Shown here: positions 44,501 to 54,816 of the stretch, piece after piece
Numbering within the stretch: the first letter of the stretch is position 1
How the letters are laid out: every line of letters starts with the position of its first letter
Assembly: GCA_030847615.1 (NCBI GenBank)
Contig: JAUMIR010000015.1
Location: 1,133,501 to 1,197,500 of the forward strand
DNA: 64,000 bases
DNA from: Gambelia wislizenii
Taxonomy: Eukaryota > Chordata > Lepidosauria > Squamata > Crotaphytidae
Direction of reading: 5' to 3'
Made by a program: the position numbers and the translations under genes
Notes under the pieces: model-generated
Told to the model about the DNA's origin: nothing
What the model saw: only the letters and a program-made list of their open reading frames with translations
Databases searched by the model: none

Positions 44501-47500
44501 TAGGTCCTCCAGTATGATTCTATGGTCACTGTCCGGCATTGGTCTCATTGAAAATAATAGGGTTCCCTATTATCCAGGGTTTCAGGTATCCACAGGAGGT
44601 TTTGGAACATCTCTCCCACGGATACGGGGATTGATCTGTAATTCTTTTCCAATAACCTTCACTGTAGGTTTTGTTTTCCTTGCAGACAGCAGCGGAGGGA
44701 TGAGTCTGTGGTGGCTGGTCTTTCCCATTCTGGGCATACTGGTGGTGGCAGGCATAAGCATGTGGATTTGGAAGAAAAGGAGGAAATGGTGCACCAGCAG
44801 AGGTAAGGAAACGCTCATGAGAGAGGAAGGAACACCCTTCTAGACCTGGCCAAAACACACCCATGGGACCAACATCCTCTGCCTCCCCCCCCATGGTAGA
44901 GCATTTTTGCCCCCCAAATAAGAATTCTGCACCCTCAGATTATTTTTTCCCCTCAGCCCCCAGACTTCAAGCACTTCAGGAACTTAACACTTCAGCTGCA
45001 TTTAGAAATACAGTTTAGGTGTCTGTCAGGATCATGAATCCTACCATGGCCATGCGTATTAACCGTATCTTTGTTTATATGCTGATTATGCTGGATGGTG
45101 GGAGTTGCACCACACAAAAAAAATGTGAACGGATACTAAGGGTTTGTCTGAACAGTAAAAATACTCCTCATAGAATTCGGGGACAATACAATTTGTCTTC
45201 ATGGGATGGCACATCAACTTGCCATATTCAGAAAGACGGTTAAGAGGCGATATGATAGCCCTGTTTAAGTATTTGAAGGGATGTCACATTGAGGATGGAG
45301 CAAGCTTGTTTTCTGCTGCTCCAGAGACTGGAACACGGAGCAATGGGTGCAAGCTCCAGGAACAGAGATTCCACCTCAACATTAGGAAGAACTTTTTGAC
45401 AGTAAGAGCTGTTCAGCAGTGGAACGCACTCCCTCGGAGCATGGTGGGGTCTCCTTCCTTGGAGGTCTTTAAACAGAGGCTCGATGGCCATCTGTTGGGG
45501 ATGCTTTGATTGTGATTTCCTGCATGGCAGAATGGGGTTGGACTGGATGGCCCTTGGAGGTCCCTTCCAACTCTACCATTCTATGATTCTGTGTCTTGGA
45601 GTGTGGTGGGGTCTCCTTCCTTCCTTGGAGGTCTTTAAACAGAGGCTGGATTGCCATCTGTCGGGATGCTTTGATCAAGATTTCCTGCATGGCAGAATGG
45701 GGTTGGACTTGGATGGCCCTCGTGGTCTCTTCCAACTCTGCAATTCTATGATTCTATGAAAGAGGGGGCCCCAAAACACCAAAATCTACACAGGAAAAAT
45801 CTTCGCAGCTTTTCTCATATCTTTTAAGAAACTCTGAAGGAAATGTACATTCCTGTTCGTTGGGATACCAATTCACTTTGCAGGAATGGAAACCTATTTG
45901 GTCAGCTGTGCACAGGGGGCAGAGCTTGCTAACAAGGCAAGCACTTTGAACCGCCATGTTGGATTTTTGCCATGCGCTTGTGCGCTGAGGCGATGAAACA
46001 GCCTTTTTTCTTTTTTCTATTTATTTAAACGGAATATTATACTTTCACACCTTAGATATGCTTTAAAAAAAACACCTGTTCAGCAGCAGCAACTGGTGAC
46101 AATAAAAATGTGAGTAATTCAAAGATGCTTATAGTAATAATAATAATAAAATTTTTTATTTCTATCCCACCCCTCTGCAATGCAATCGGGGCGGCTTACA
46201 ATATAAAAAATCCATAATCACATTACCCTAGCCCACCCAGCCCTTAAAATAATATTAAATTATGAAGGATTAAAAACATACAATAATTAAATATATATAT
46301 AAATTAGAAGAAAAAAATTAAAACATACAATCATAGCCTAGAAAGGACAGCTGAGTCTTGGGCCGGGATAATTATTCAGGAAATTTATGTATTCCAAAAT
46401 TTACCAGTAATATGTAATGATAAACTCTTTAAAGAGTGGGATAGAGATTCGTCTAGATTATTTGGCAGAACAAAAAGCCTAGAGTAAAATGGAAAATTTT
46501 ACAAGAGGATAAATACAGAGGAGGCTTAGCTCTGCCGAATCTTAAACTGTATCATCAATCGCTTGCATTGGTTTGGATGTACGACTGGTTCACTCTTAGA
46601 GATGATGGGATTATTACATTGGAAAGCTCAGATATTAGATATGGGATCCATGCCTATTTATGGTATGATAAAGTAAAGATTGATAAGAACTTTAATAATC
46701 ACTTTATCAGAAATGCCTTGATCAGAATATGGATGAGATTGAAGACCAAGATTTATTTGAAGTTACCATTATGGGTTTCCCCACAAGAAGCATTCAGAAG
46801 AACAGAGATGTTGCATTTAAAAAGTTGGTTGACATATTAATGACTTAGTAGTATTTCAGAAGGGATCCCCTAGGTTTAAAACAAGGGAGGAACAAGGGGG
46901 AACAAAGACTTGGTAATTGGTTTCAATATAGACAGATGTTGAGAGATTTAGCATGGATAAAAAATTATGGGGGATAGAAAAGTTAAAAGCAGAGCTTGAC
47001 ATTTTGATAATGGATGATAATGATTTTAAAATAGCAAAGGCATATCAATTATTACTAAAGTTAGACTTAGAATCAGAACCTATTAAAGAGTTTATGGTAC
47101 AATGGTCTCGGAATATTGGGCATAATATTCTAATGGAAGAATGGGAGATACTGTGGAAGAAAAATATGAAATTTACACTTTGTAGCGATTTAAGAGAGAA
47201 CTGCTATAAGATACAATTCCAATGGTACATGACACCGCATAAGTTGGCAAAAATGTATAAAGACGTAAAAAATGAGTGTTGGAAGTGTGGGGAGGCGATC
47301 AGTACATTTTATCATATGTGGTGGACCTGCAAAGTAACAAGACAGTTTTGGATCAATAATCATGATATAATTAGGAAAATATTGAAAATTGATTATAAAT
47401 TGGAACTGGAATTATATTTACTGAATATTTTTGACAAAGATTTCCCCAATGAATTAAGACACGTGATGTGCTATATGACAACAATAGCTAGAATAGCATT

Positions 47501-50500
47501 TGCTAGATATTGGAAGCAAAAAGCAATACCCAACATAGAAGAATGGATGTTAAAATTATAGGAGGTGGTACGATTGGAACAACTTACATGTTGGATCCGG
47601 TCTCAGTCCATAGATAAATTTAGAAAAGACTGGGAAAATTTAATTCAATATTGGAAATTGGATTGGAGCATTCACACAACAACATGGCTTGTAGATTAAA
47701 ACGTATTGTGGACATAATTAAAAATAAGAAATAAAATCAGACTTTTGGTAAGTCACCTTTTGGAGGGAGATATGGTAATAAATGTGATTTAGGGAAGAAG
47801 AATGGACAATATGCTACTGTATCGATAATTTTATTATAATAATAATAATAATAATAAAATAATAAAATTTGATTTCTATCCCGCCCCTCTGCAACGCCAT
47901 CGGGGCGGCTTACAATATAAAAATTCCATAACCACAATATCCTAGCCCACCCACCCCTAGCCCACCCAATTTTACTGTAATAACACTTTTTAAATTGTAT
48001 GTAAGAAAGCCAAAAAGAATGTAAAGAATCAAGTTCAAAGTACAGTCGGGAAGGAAGTCGATTGTATGATTTTGTGAGGTTTTAGGTGTATGGAAACTTT
48101 GTTTAAAGAAATTTTTAAAAAATGTGAGTAATTCACTCGCGCCCACGATCTTGATTCACGGGCATGCCTGTTTGAGCAGTGAATGTGTATGGCTTCTCAT
48201 GCCTGCAATATTGCCCCCCAAAATGGAGATAAATGAAAGCTGCTATGAATTGGCGTTAGTGTGCATCAATCCACATTCTTCCCCATCTTATGGACAAGCC
48301 CTAAGAATTGCTTGCCTTCTATGCTTGGGCTAAGGAGCAGTTGTCTGGGAGGGTAACAAGCTTATTTCTTTAGGGAAAAGCCTGGCACAGAAGTAAGGGG
48401 GGCCCTGGTAAAAAGGGGAGAATGTTTTGATCATCTGGCAAATGAGGAAAAAGCCAGGAAAACTGTGTATTGCTTTGCGTTTTTAATATGTGGTCTAGTT
48501 GAAAATTATATATGTGATATTCTAATTCTGTGAATGATTTTTTAAAAAATAACTACCCAGGTTATTCAGTTATCTCACCTGGGGGAGGAGTGCACCCCAG
48601 CCCAAGGGACCCATCGTCCACCCACAATTTTAACCCCCACTTTGTTTGTTTTTTCAATTTTATTTTTTATTTAATCTTATAAACCATGACAATTAAAATG
48701 AACACAGCATATATATATTAAACATCTCCACACTTATACACTTATATTCTTTGAGTGTATAGGATCTTCCAGTCTATATTTCCCATCTTTTTTCCCTGGG
48801 GAAGTAGACTTTTTGACCCTGGGATGCTCTGGGTGCAATTCATTGCTTAGAGGACCGATCCTACCCCTTGCTGTAAGGGGGGCTTTGCTAAAGGGCTGGG
48901 ATGTTTTTCTGTGTTTTAGACCCCCTGCTACATCCATTTGTCCTCAATCAAGGGTAGCAACTTGTGTCAGTTTTGGGGACCAAACTAAATCTTGGGGTGG
49001 CCTGGAGTATTAGCCTTTCCACAGTTCTACCCATTGCATCCCCCTCCAACATTTCACAGATGAAAGCCAGGAGATGTCTGGCTGAGCAAGACCAGAGAGT
49101 GGTCAGGAGGGCAAAAGTTATTCATAAGGAAGAACAGACAAGCTGGGAGACGCTGCAGCAGTTTGCTTTTGCCTGAGCTGACTGGGAAGGGAAAGGCTCC
49201 ATGCCATCTTCTCTTCTCCGCCTGCTGAATTAACATGACTATTGCAACTTTAAACTCAGTTTGCAGCAAGTAAAGTCTCTCTCTGGCTTTTCTTTGCAAA
49301 CGAAGATTCAGGAAGGACTCATCCCGTGCTTTCTGCAAGTGCGCTGATGACTAAAAAGGCCAATGCGAGATAAAGCTGAGGACAAAGTTGGAAAGCAGGA
49401 GGAGAGAGTAACTGGGACATTTTAAAATGAGCTGAAAAACCAGTGGGATGAGAGAGGATTAATTGGGACTGTCCCTGCCAAGTCAGGACAGTTGGAAGGT
49501 GTACAAGTCTGGGATGTGGGTTCTTTTTAAGTTTATTCTTGGCTCTGTGGATCTCATGGAAGGTGACGTGCTTTCTGCTACATTCTGCAGCTGACTCCAC
49601 CGTGTCAATAAAGAGTGATCCTGGACTTCAATATTCATAAGTCACAAGTCAGAGAAGCCCCCCAGAAGGGAACAATGACCAGGTGAGTTTATTATGCAGA
49701 GCTCTGCAATGCTTGGGTGTTCAGCATTCACATCTCATAATAGTAAGAGCTGTTTGCAAGTGGAATACATGGTTGCCTCAGAGTGTGGTGGAGTCTCCTT
49801 CTTTGGAGGGTTTTAAGCAGAGGCTGGATGGCCATCTGTCAGGGATGATTTGATTGTGTATTCCTGCAGTGCAGAATGGGGTTGGACTAGATGACCTTTG
49901 GGGTCTCTTCCAACTCTATGATTCTATGAATACTTTCCCCTGAGCACTCAAAGTCATTCGTGTGCATCATAACCTCCAACTGTCCGGGTCTGGCAGGGGC
50001 TCCCCCAATGAATCCTCTGCCTCCCCACTTTCTCAGCTTCTCTTTGCACCTTGCACTTTCCCCCTTTTTGTCTTCCTTCAGTTGCTGCAAACTGCATTCA
50101 AAATGCAAAAATAATTTGCGCCCCATTAACTCGGGAGTGGGAAGAGGAGAGGAGGAGGCGTCTTCCCTCTAGGCTCAGGCAAAAGCAAACAGCGGCATCG
50201 TCTCCTGGCTTGTGTGTTCTTCCCCATTGCTAACTCTTGCCATCATGACCACACCCTAACGTGGCTTGCCCACCCGTGTCCCAGTTTCCACCTGTGAAAT
50301 GTTGGAGGGCATGCATGCACAGAGCCTCAGTTTTCTTTCCAATAACTTTCTGTCCATTAGGCAAAGCTCATTATCTCCCATGTTACAAATGGAAAAGCAG
50401 ATATTTCAACACAGTCAACATTTACATCAGTCAAATAACCCATTCAGATTATAAAATAACCTAATTTGACAGCAAGTTTTAAAAGAGAAAAGCAAGATCT

Positions 50501-53500
50501 CACTGATTGAACTCGGCTCTAACACAGCTCATTAAGGCTTTGAAAAGCAGAGCAATTAAAAATTTTGATCTACCACCTGTCTGGTAAAACAAAGTACCTT
50601 GCCTAATGAATGATTATGCTATGATTCTCTCGCTTGAGGCCCTGATATACTAACTGTATATTCCTGCATGGCAAAAGGGGATTGGACTAGATGTCCTTTG
50701 TGGCCCCTTCCAGCTCTATGATTCTATGAAAATATCTGAGATTGTAATAGGAATTGTTATTGTACGTTCTTCATCAGGCCTGTTTTACTTGTAAGCTCCA
50801 CCACAGGAGTACATGAGTCAAAGTTTCAAAGACCCTCTGCGTGCTTGCTTATTTATTTGTTTGTTTATTTCATTAATAATCCCCATTAAGAGCACTAATT
50901 TAAAGCTCTTTATACTGGAGGGGGGCTAGCCACAAAAGATGGCAGACACCTAATGGATGTGCTCATCTTACCCCAATGGAAATTAACAAGAAATAGCAAG
51001 AAATAGTTTACTATTTCTAAATAGAATCATAGAATTGCAGAGTTGGAAGAGACCACGAGGGCCATCCAGTCCAACCCCATTCTGCCACGCAGGAAATCTT
51101 GATCAAAGCATCCCCGACAGATGGCAATCCAGCCTCTGTTTAAAGACCTCCAAGGAAGGAGACCCCACCACGCTCCGAGGGAGTGCGTTCCACTGCCGAA
51201 CAGCTCTTACGGTCAGAAAGTTCCTCCTAATGTTGAGGTGGAATCTCTGTTCCTGGAGCTTGCACCCATTGCTCCGTGTTCCAGTCTCTGGAGCAGCAGA
51301 AAACAAGCCTGCTCCATCCTCAGCGTGACATCCCTTCAAATACTTAAACAGGGCTATCATATCGCCTCTTAACCGTCTTTTTTCTAAGCTAAACATACCC
51401 AGCTCCCTAAGTCTCTCCTCATAAGGCATCGTTTCCAGACCTTTCACCATTTTAGTTGCCCTTCTCTGGACACGCTCCAATTTGTCAATATCCTTTCTGA
51501 ATTGTGGTGCCCAGAACTGGACACAGTATTCTAGGTGAGGTTTGACCAAGGCAGAATAGAGTGGCACTATTACTTCCCTTGATCTAGACACTATACTTCT
51601 ATTGATACAGCCCAAAATCGCATTGGCCTTTTTAGCTGCCGCATCACACTGTTGGCTCATGATCAACTTGTGGTCTACTAGGACTCCTAGATCCCTTTCG
51701 CACGTAGTCTCATTCAGCCAGGTCTCTCCCATCTATATTTATGCATTTCATTTTTCCGCCCTAAATGCAGTACTTTACATTTCTTCGTATTGAATTTCAT
51801 TTTGTTAGCTTTGGCCCAGCTCTCCAGTCTATCCAGGTCATTCTGAATTTTGATCCTGTCCTCTAGGGTATTCTAAAAGGGTGGCAGATTATTCTTCCTA
51901 ATGCAGCTCCCAGCATGCCTCGCTATGGCTTATGCTGTCTTCCGGGGATGCTGAGAGTTGCCATCCAACAATATCTGAAGGGCAGCACAATGATTCATCG
52001 CTCTATCTTAGCACGCCACCCACGCCAAGGCAGTATGAGGGGGCATTTTAGAAGAGGACAAAATTTTGCATTTGCAAAAACCAAAATTGCATTTGCTGCC
52101 AACTCCCTGGCTCTCTTGGAGTCACATGCCGGGAGTGTGCAGTCGCAGGTTGCAGGTCCCCTTCCATGAAAGCCACTGGGGGACCTTGGGACAGTCACAC
52201 ATTCTCTCAGCCTCAGAAGAAGGCAAGGGCAAACTGCTTAAGAAATCTGGCCAAGAAACCCCTAAGAGAGGCAGTGTGGTGTAGTGGTCTTGGGCAAGCC
52301 CGACTCTTCTCTCAGCCTCAGCAAAAGGCCACGACAAATCCCCCCTCTGAAGAAATTTGGACAAGAAAACCCTGTGATAGGATCACCATGGGTTTGCCAT
52401 TAGTCAAAAATACACAACAGCAGCAAAGGAGGCTGAACTCAGGAGTGTATTTAATGAAGCAGCACTCAGAGAAGCAGAAAAAACCCCAAGAGGATTCTCC
52501 CCAGTGTGGGGTAGTGGTTCGTCACACCGTCTCCGCCTCAGAGGAAGGCAATGGTGGCCAAAGTCTTCTGAATACATCTGGAGAGCCAGCATGGAGTAGC
52601 GATTATAGTGTCAGAGTGGAGTATGCCAGGCCAAAATTCAAATCCTCACACAGTCCCAGAAGCCCACCAGGTGGTCTTGGGCAAGTCCCATTCTAAGGGC
52701 AAACTTATTTATTTTTATTTATTGGATTTCTACGCTGGGTTTCTCTCAAAATGAGACCCAAAGCAGCCCAAACTCCCTTTGAGTAAATCTTGCCAAGAAA
52801 ACCAAGGAAAACATCCAGATGGTTTTAAAGTTGTATAAATATGTGTCAGTTTTATTTGTTCTCTTAAATTGACTATGGTGCCAGTTAGACGGTAGTTATT
52901 GTCGCGGGGTGTCCCGGGACTTATTGATCCCATATTCGTCCCTTGTTGTTTACATGATTTTGGAGATCTCAGGATCATTGTTTACACGGCATCACGTCCC
53001 GTGTTATGTCTCCTCTCCCACTATATACTATCCCGGATTTTGTTTGTTTGTTTGTTTACACATGTTTATGGTCCTGGGATTTTTTTTTAGCTGTCAATCA
53101 AGGATGTGATTACTCATTTTTCACAACCTCGGTGACTACTTCCTGTAGAGTTTCCTGCCATGAGCAATGCTATTGGCTGGCACAAATGTTTGTTCAAGCT
53201 TCTGCATTGGTCAGAGAAGGAGGGCGAAGACACAATTGTACACAGCCCCCTGTGCACAATTGTGCACAATTTGTGCACAACCCCCTGTGCTCAATCTGAT
53301 TAAAAAAGAAACTTATAGGTATATGCCCCCCAAAATTAAAATCCATGTAAAAGGAGAATGCCAGTACAGACACACAAGGCATTTTAAAAGACAACCTCAG
53401 TTGGTGTGATTGTCCGCCCAGAGGCTGGCAGTTTTTACTGTGCCTTTAAACCCATGATGGAGGGGATGCTGCCGGGGTGGGTGGATGGGGTGGGTGGATG

Positions 53501-54674
53501 AATGAGTGATTGTCCGCCCACCCGCTTGCAGTGTTAGGACTTTTTCGGACGAAGAAAAATAACGCAAGCAGCCTCTCCAGTTTGCGAGGCTGCTGCGCTG
53601 CAAAGCGCCCCTTTCGTATGACGCTCACCCCTGCCGGTACAGTTGCAGTACCGCAAGGAGAGTTGAGCGTCATATTTCGTTGATTTTTACTCACTATCAA
53701 CTTTCGTGAGTAAAAAATCAACAAAATATGACGCTCAACTCTCCCTGCGGTACTGCAACAATACCGGCAGGGGCGAGCGTCATACGAAAGGGGCACTTTG
53801 CAGCGCAGCAGCCTCACAAGCTGGAGAGGCTGCTTGCGTTATTTTTCTTCATCCGAAAAAGTCCTAACTGTGTCTTTAAACCCATGGAGGGGATGCAGAC
53901 GGGGGATGAATGGATGATCGTCCGCCCACGATCTCTTTAAAATTTACTCTCTCTTTAAAATTTAAACCCAGCATGCAGGGGAGGGACAGGTTAAAGCTGA
54001 AGGGTTTGCAGTGTAGAAATCCATTGAACAGGGTGGATTTAGTGCAGAGACACACACACAAACCCTCGTGTAGCTGGAAGGGATGCCTTTGTTTTCAGCT
54101 GGTGAGGCTGGATCTATTGAACAGGTGACTGACCCCTCCTCTGATCTCTGAGCCCACTCCTGGTCACATCAATTTCCGGTCATCACCAAGTACCGAGATA
54201 TCTTATCCTGGGCTGTTTACATTTCCGATTTTCCAAATCCTCCCGTGGCTTTTTTAAAAATTGCTACAAAACATGGGACAGAAAGGTCCGCTGGTTGAGG
54301 GATAAAAGGTGGCCCTCCTTCCTAATAGCTCAGAACCAACACGATGTACGTGAAAACAACCAGGGTTCGACACGAATTCTTCCCACTACATTTTCATTGT
54401 GTAAACGGCACCTATGTGTTTTAACTGATACGTATTTTATCAGGTGTTGTGTGTGTTAATCGGTTGTTCCCTGCCTTGATCCATGGGGAAAGGTGGGAAG
54501 GATATGTTCTAACAACAGCAAGGGGTGTCATTCAGCATTTCACAATTTCAATGTTGATTTTTCCCCCCCTTTTCCCTTTTTCTTTTTCAGGGACTCGCCC
54601 ATCTCTCTGAGAAACTTTCGACAATCTATGCCAAAGCCCAGCCATGGGCTCCTCTTTCTGACCTGGTCAGCTAA
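38450..54674 (+). CDS. SLAM-family Ig receptor, copy C, with signalling-tail exons and an in-frame stop
   Basis: Exons 38450-38530 (ATG at 38473), 41693-42037, 42522-42821, 44686-44802, 49591-49682 and 54591-54674. The first junctions are phase 1; the last is phase 0, and both sides fit. The product has a leader, cysteine-free IgV, four-cysteine IgC2, one membrane helix followed by K-K-R-R-K, then tyrosine motifs. Read through, the coding length would be 996 nt, but a TAA at 49638-49640 ends the frame after 289 residues, before the last exon. Either the tail is truncated, the stop is a polymorphism or assembly error, or splicing differs. The extracellular exons are clearly homologous to copies A and B but much more diverged, so C split off earlier. 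Further cytoplasmic exons could be hidden in the long introns. Confidence 0.75.
38738..39060. mobile_element. hAT-like non-autonomous repeat, partial
   Basis: One of four related copies (43690-44085, 49041-49505, 49965-50325) sharing ctctgccatctca, tcctggtt..., gcaaaatg...caaa, ggctcaggcaaaagc and acttttgcc...atg blocks. Confidence 0.45.
39436..40195. mobile_element. SINE cluster: minus copy, plus copy and SINE-like tail
   Basis: 39436-39580 minus SINE; 39720-39945 plus SINE (ttggactatgactctggaga, acttgaaggcacacag); 39946-40195 tail block homologous to 14676-14934. Confidence 0.6.
40425..40765 (-). mobile_element. Two tRNA-derived SINE fragments, minus
   Basis: Both show the cctctgaggctgagagaatg/ggttttcttggga-type blocks; the second is truncated. 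Confidence 0.55.
41163..41249 (-). mobile_element. Penelope tail fragment
   Basis: gttgaaggctttcacggccg to ccatgttctagaagag, the same as the 32515-32600 tail. Confidence 0.6.
41693..42037 (+). CDS. Copy C IgV exon
   Basis: 345 nt, phase 1/1, same length as copies A and B. No cysteine; I-E-W core tryptophan; E-D-S-G-D-Y is the intact D-x-G-x-Y motif. The homology with A/B also extends into the upstream intron (about 41030-41690 against 10025-10700), showing a segmental origin. Confidence 0.85.
42522..42821 (+). CDS. Copy C IgC2 exon
   Basis: 300 nt, phase 1/1, acceptor TCTTAACAG, donor AACG|gtgaga. Four framework cysteines as in A and B, plus a fifth (W-C-K). N-glycosylation motifs N-V-T, N-V-S, N-F-T and N-A-S are visible. 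The intron before it is only 484 bp, against 2.8 kb in copy A, where transposons have been inserted. Confidence 0.85.
42871..43133. mobile_element. Tigger-like MITE, second subfamily
   Basis: Left cagtcagatccccatatcc, right gaataggagggtctgacta, internal ctaggcattttctagg. Confidence 0.65.
43408..43660 (+). mobile_element. tRNA-derived SINE
   Basis: gtggtttgaaccttggacta, gggatcaaatccccactcgg, tttctcagcctcagaggaag, atgagttgaaagcacac and an acaacaacagcaac end. Confidence 0.75.
43690..44085. mobile_element. hAT-like non-autonomous repeat
   Basis: ccagtttgtcagggacaacc at the left; gtgaaatgttggaggggc at the right. Second member of the family described at 38738. Confidence 0.5.
44432..44640. mobile_element. 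Tigger-like MITE, second subfamily
   Basis: cagtgccacccctgtatcc at the left and gatacggggattgatctgta at the right; lies just before the copy C transmembrane exon. Confidence 0.65.
44686..44802 (+). CDS. Copy C transmembrane exon
   Basis: 117 nt, phase 1/1, acceptor TCCTTGCAG and donor AGAG|gtaagg. It encodes a short stalk (DSSGG), a helix ([20 protein letters not shown]) and a basic stop-transfer stretch (KKRRKW). This is a standard type I membrane exon of a SLAM-family receptor. Confidence 0.75.
44803..45225. other. Intron of copy C, no feature seen
   Basis: No coding or repeat signal recognised. Confidence 0.3.
45226..45758 (+). mobile_element. CR1 3' part with extra tandem 3' end
   Basis: 45226-45595 encodes the CR1 C-terminus; 45596-45758 is a second 3' end. 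Same local organisation as at 34218. Confidence 0.9.
46134..46365 (-). mobile_element. SINE tail, minus
   Basis: AAT microsatellite, then tttctatcccacccctctgc and tcggggcggcttacaa. Confidence 0.6.
46366..48122 (+). mobile_element. L1 LINE ORF2 3' part and 3' UTR, split by a SINE
   Basis: Translates (with frameshifts) to the C-terminal part of L1 ORF2: [19 protein letters not shown], then [15 protein letters not shown], a zinc-knuckle-like C-W-K-C-G...T-F-Y-H-M-W-W-T-C and the terminal [11 protein letters not shown] region. The 3' UTR resumes at about 47968 after the SINE. Confidence 0.85.
47832..47965 (-). mobile_element. SINE inserted in L1 3' UTR
   Basis: Reverse SINE end (gatttctatcccgcccctct) flanked by aatttta at about 47826 and 47968, a likely target duplication. 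Confidence 0.65.
48123..49035. other. Intron of copy C, unassigned
   Basis: No repeat identified with confidence; AT-rich near 48480-48730. Examined for cytoplasmic exons; none with convincing splice sites and open phase was found. Confidence 0.3.
49041..49505. mobile_element. hAT-like repeat, inverted, with an RTE insertion
   Basis: Left cctccaacatttcacag, right aggacagttggaagg; interrupted by an RTE tail at 49275-49375. Confidence 0.5.
49275..49375 (-). mobile_element. RTE LINE 3' tail, about 100 bp
   Basis: ctctctctggcttttctttg to aaggccaatgcgaga, flanked by TAAAG on both sides. Confidence 0.75.
49591..49682 (+). CDS. Copy C candidate cytoplasmic exon 1, with in-frame TAA
   Basis: The acceptor ACATTCTGCAG and donor CCAG|gtgagt flank 92 nt. 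Entering in phase 1 and leaving in phase 0, it fits both the membrane exon and the last exon. The reading is [16 protein letters not shown], then TAA at 49638-49640, then [10 protein letters not shown] and so on. The stop falls at the +2 position of an L-x-Y-x-x-V pattern, where a tyrosine signalling motif would be expected. The exon assignment rests on splice sites, phase and motif only. Confidence 0.5.
49740..49928 (+). mobile_element. CR1 3' end
   Basis: agtaagagctgtttgcaag, ggttttaagcagaggctgg and gttggactagatgacctttg, ending in an attctatg tail. Confidence 0.85.
49965..50325. mobile_element. hAT-like non-autonomous repeat
   Basis: Imperfect inverted ends CATAACCTCCAAC and gttggagggcatg; best copy for defining the family. 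Confidence 0.5.
50645..50730 (+). mobile_element. CR1 3' tail
   Basis: ttcctgcatggcaaaagggg to cagctctatgattctatg. Confidence 0.8.
50731..51022. other. Intron of copy C, AT-rich
   Basis: Nothing recognised apart from a short TTTG/TTTA repeat near 50850-50870. Confidence 0.3.
51023..51872 (-). mobile_element. CR1 3' part, minus
   Basis: Encodes the RT C-terminal third from [20 protein letters not shown] onward without a stop to 51103. Confidence 0.9.
52105..52790 (+). mobile_element. Cluster of four SINE fragments
   Basis: Copies at about 52105-52265, 52268-52428, 52498-52575 and 52582-52790, each with ctcagcctcag-type and ccaagaaaacc-type blocks. Confidence 0.55.
52791..53405. other. Unassigned stretch
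   Basis: Contains a TTTG microsatellite (53040-53055) and a short cccctgtgcacaattgtgc duplication near 53245-53285. No gene seen. Confidence 0.3.
53408..53935. repeat. Direct repeat flanking the palindrome
   Basis: The sequence gtccgccca...ggcagtttttactgtgcctttaaacccatg (53414-53456) recurs as gtccgcccacccgcttgcagt (53515-53532) plus tgtgtctttaaacccatgg (from 53869). The palindrome thus sits inside the second unit, and the first unit is an empty site. Confidence 0.65.
53533..53868. repeat. 336-bp near-perfect palindrome
   Basis: Arms 53533-53694 and 53706-53868 around an 11-base spacer; termini GTTAGGACTTTTTCGG and its complement. High arm identity implies a young hairpin-forming element. 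It carries no coding capacity. Confidence 0.85.
53936..54590. other. Intron of copy C before the last exon
   Basis: No repeat recognised except a possible SINE tail near 54430-54510. A pyrimidine tract leads to the acceptor at 54590. Confidence 0.35.
54591..54674 (+). CDS. Copy C candidate last exon with ITSM-like motif
   Basis: A strong polypyrimidine tract and CTTTTTCAG acceptor, then 28 codons in phase 0 ending at TAA 54672-54674. It encodes [11 protein letters not shown], close to the immunoreceptor tyrosine switch motif T-x-Y-x-x-V/I that binds SAP/EAT-2, but with Ala in place of the final V/I. Position, orientation and phase fit the C-terminal exon of copy C. Confidence 0.5.
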   Translation, partial: GLAHLSEKLSTIYAKAQPWAPLSDLVS

Positions 54675-54816
54675 ATAGGGTGAAGTTGGCAAGGAGGCAT
54701 CCCTCCCTAGTGGACAATCCAGAAATTTCATATCCAGAAATAAGAATTTTAGGTGTGTCCAGACTGTACCTTTAGAATGGTTTCATAGCACTTTAACTAT
54801 CATGACTCCTCCCTAT

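Noticed and set aside
44803..44843. Read-through of the copy C membrane exon to the stop at 44843 as the real tail
   Set aside because: The AGAG|gtaagg donor is strong and the same-phase exon at 49591 gives a plausible tail; read-through remains only a minor possibility.
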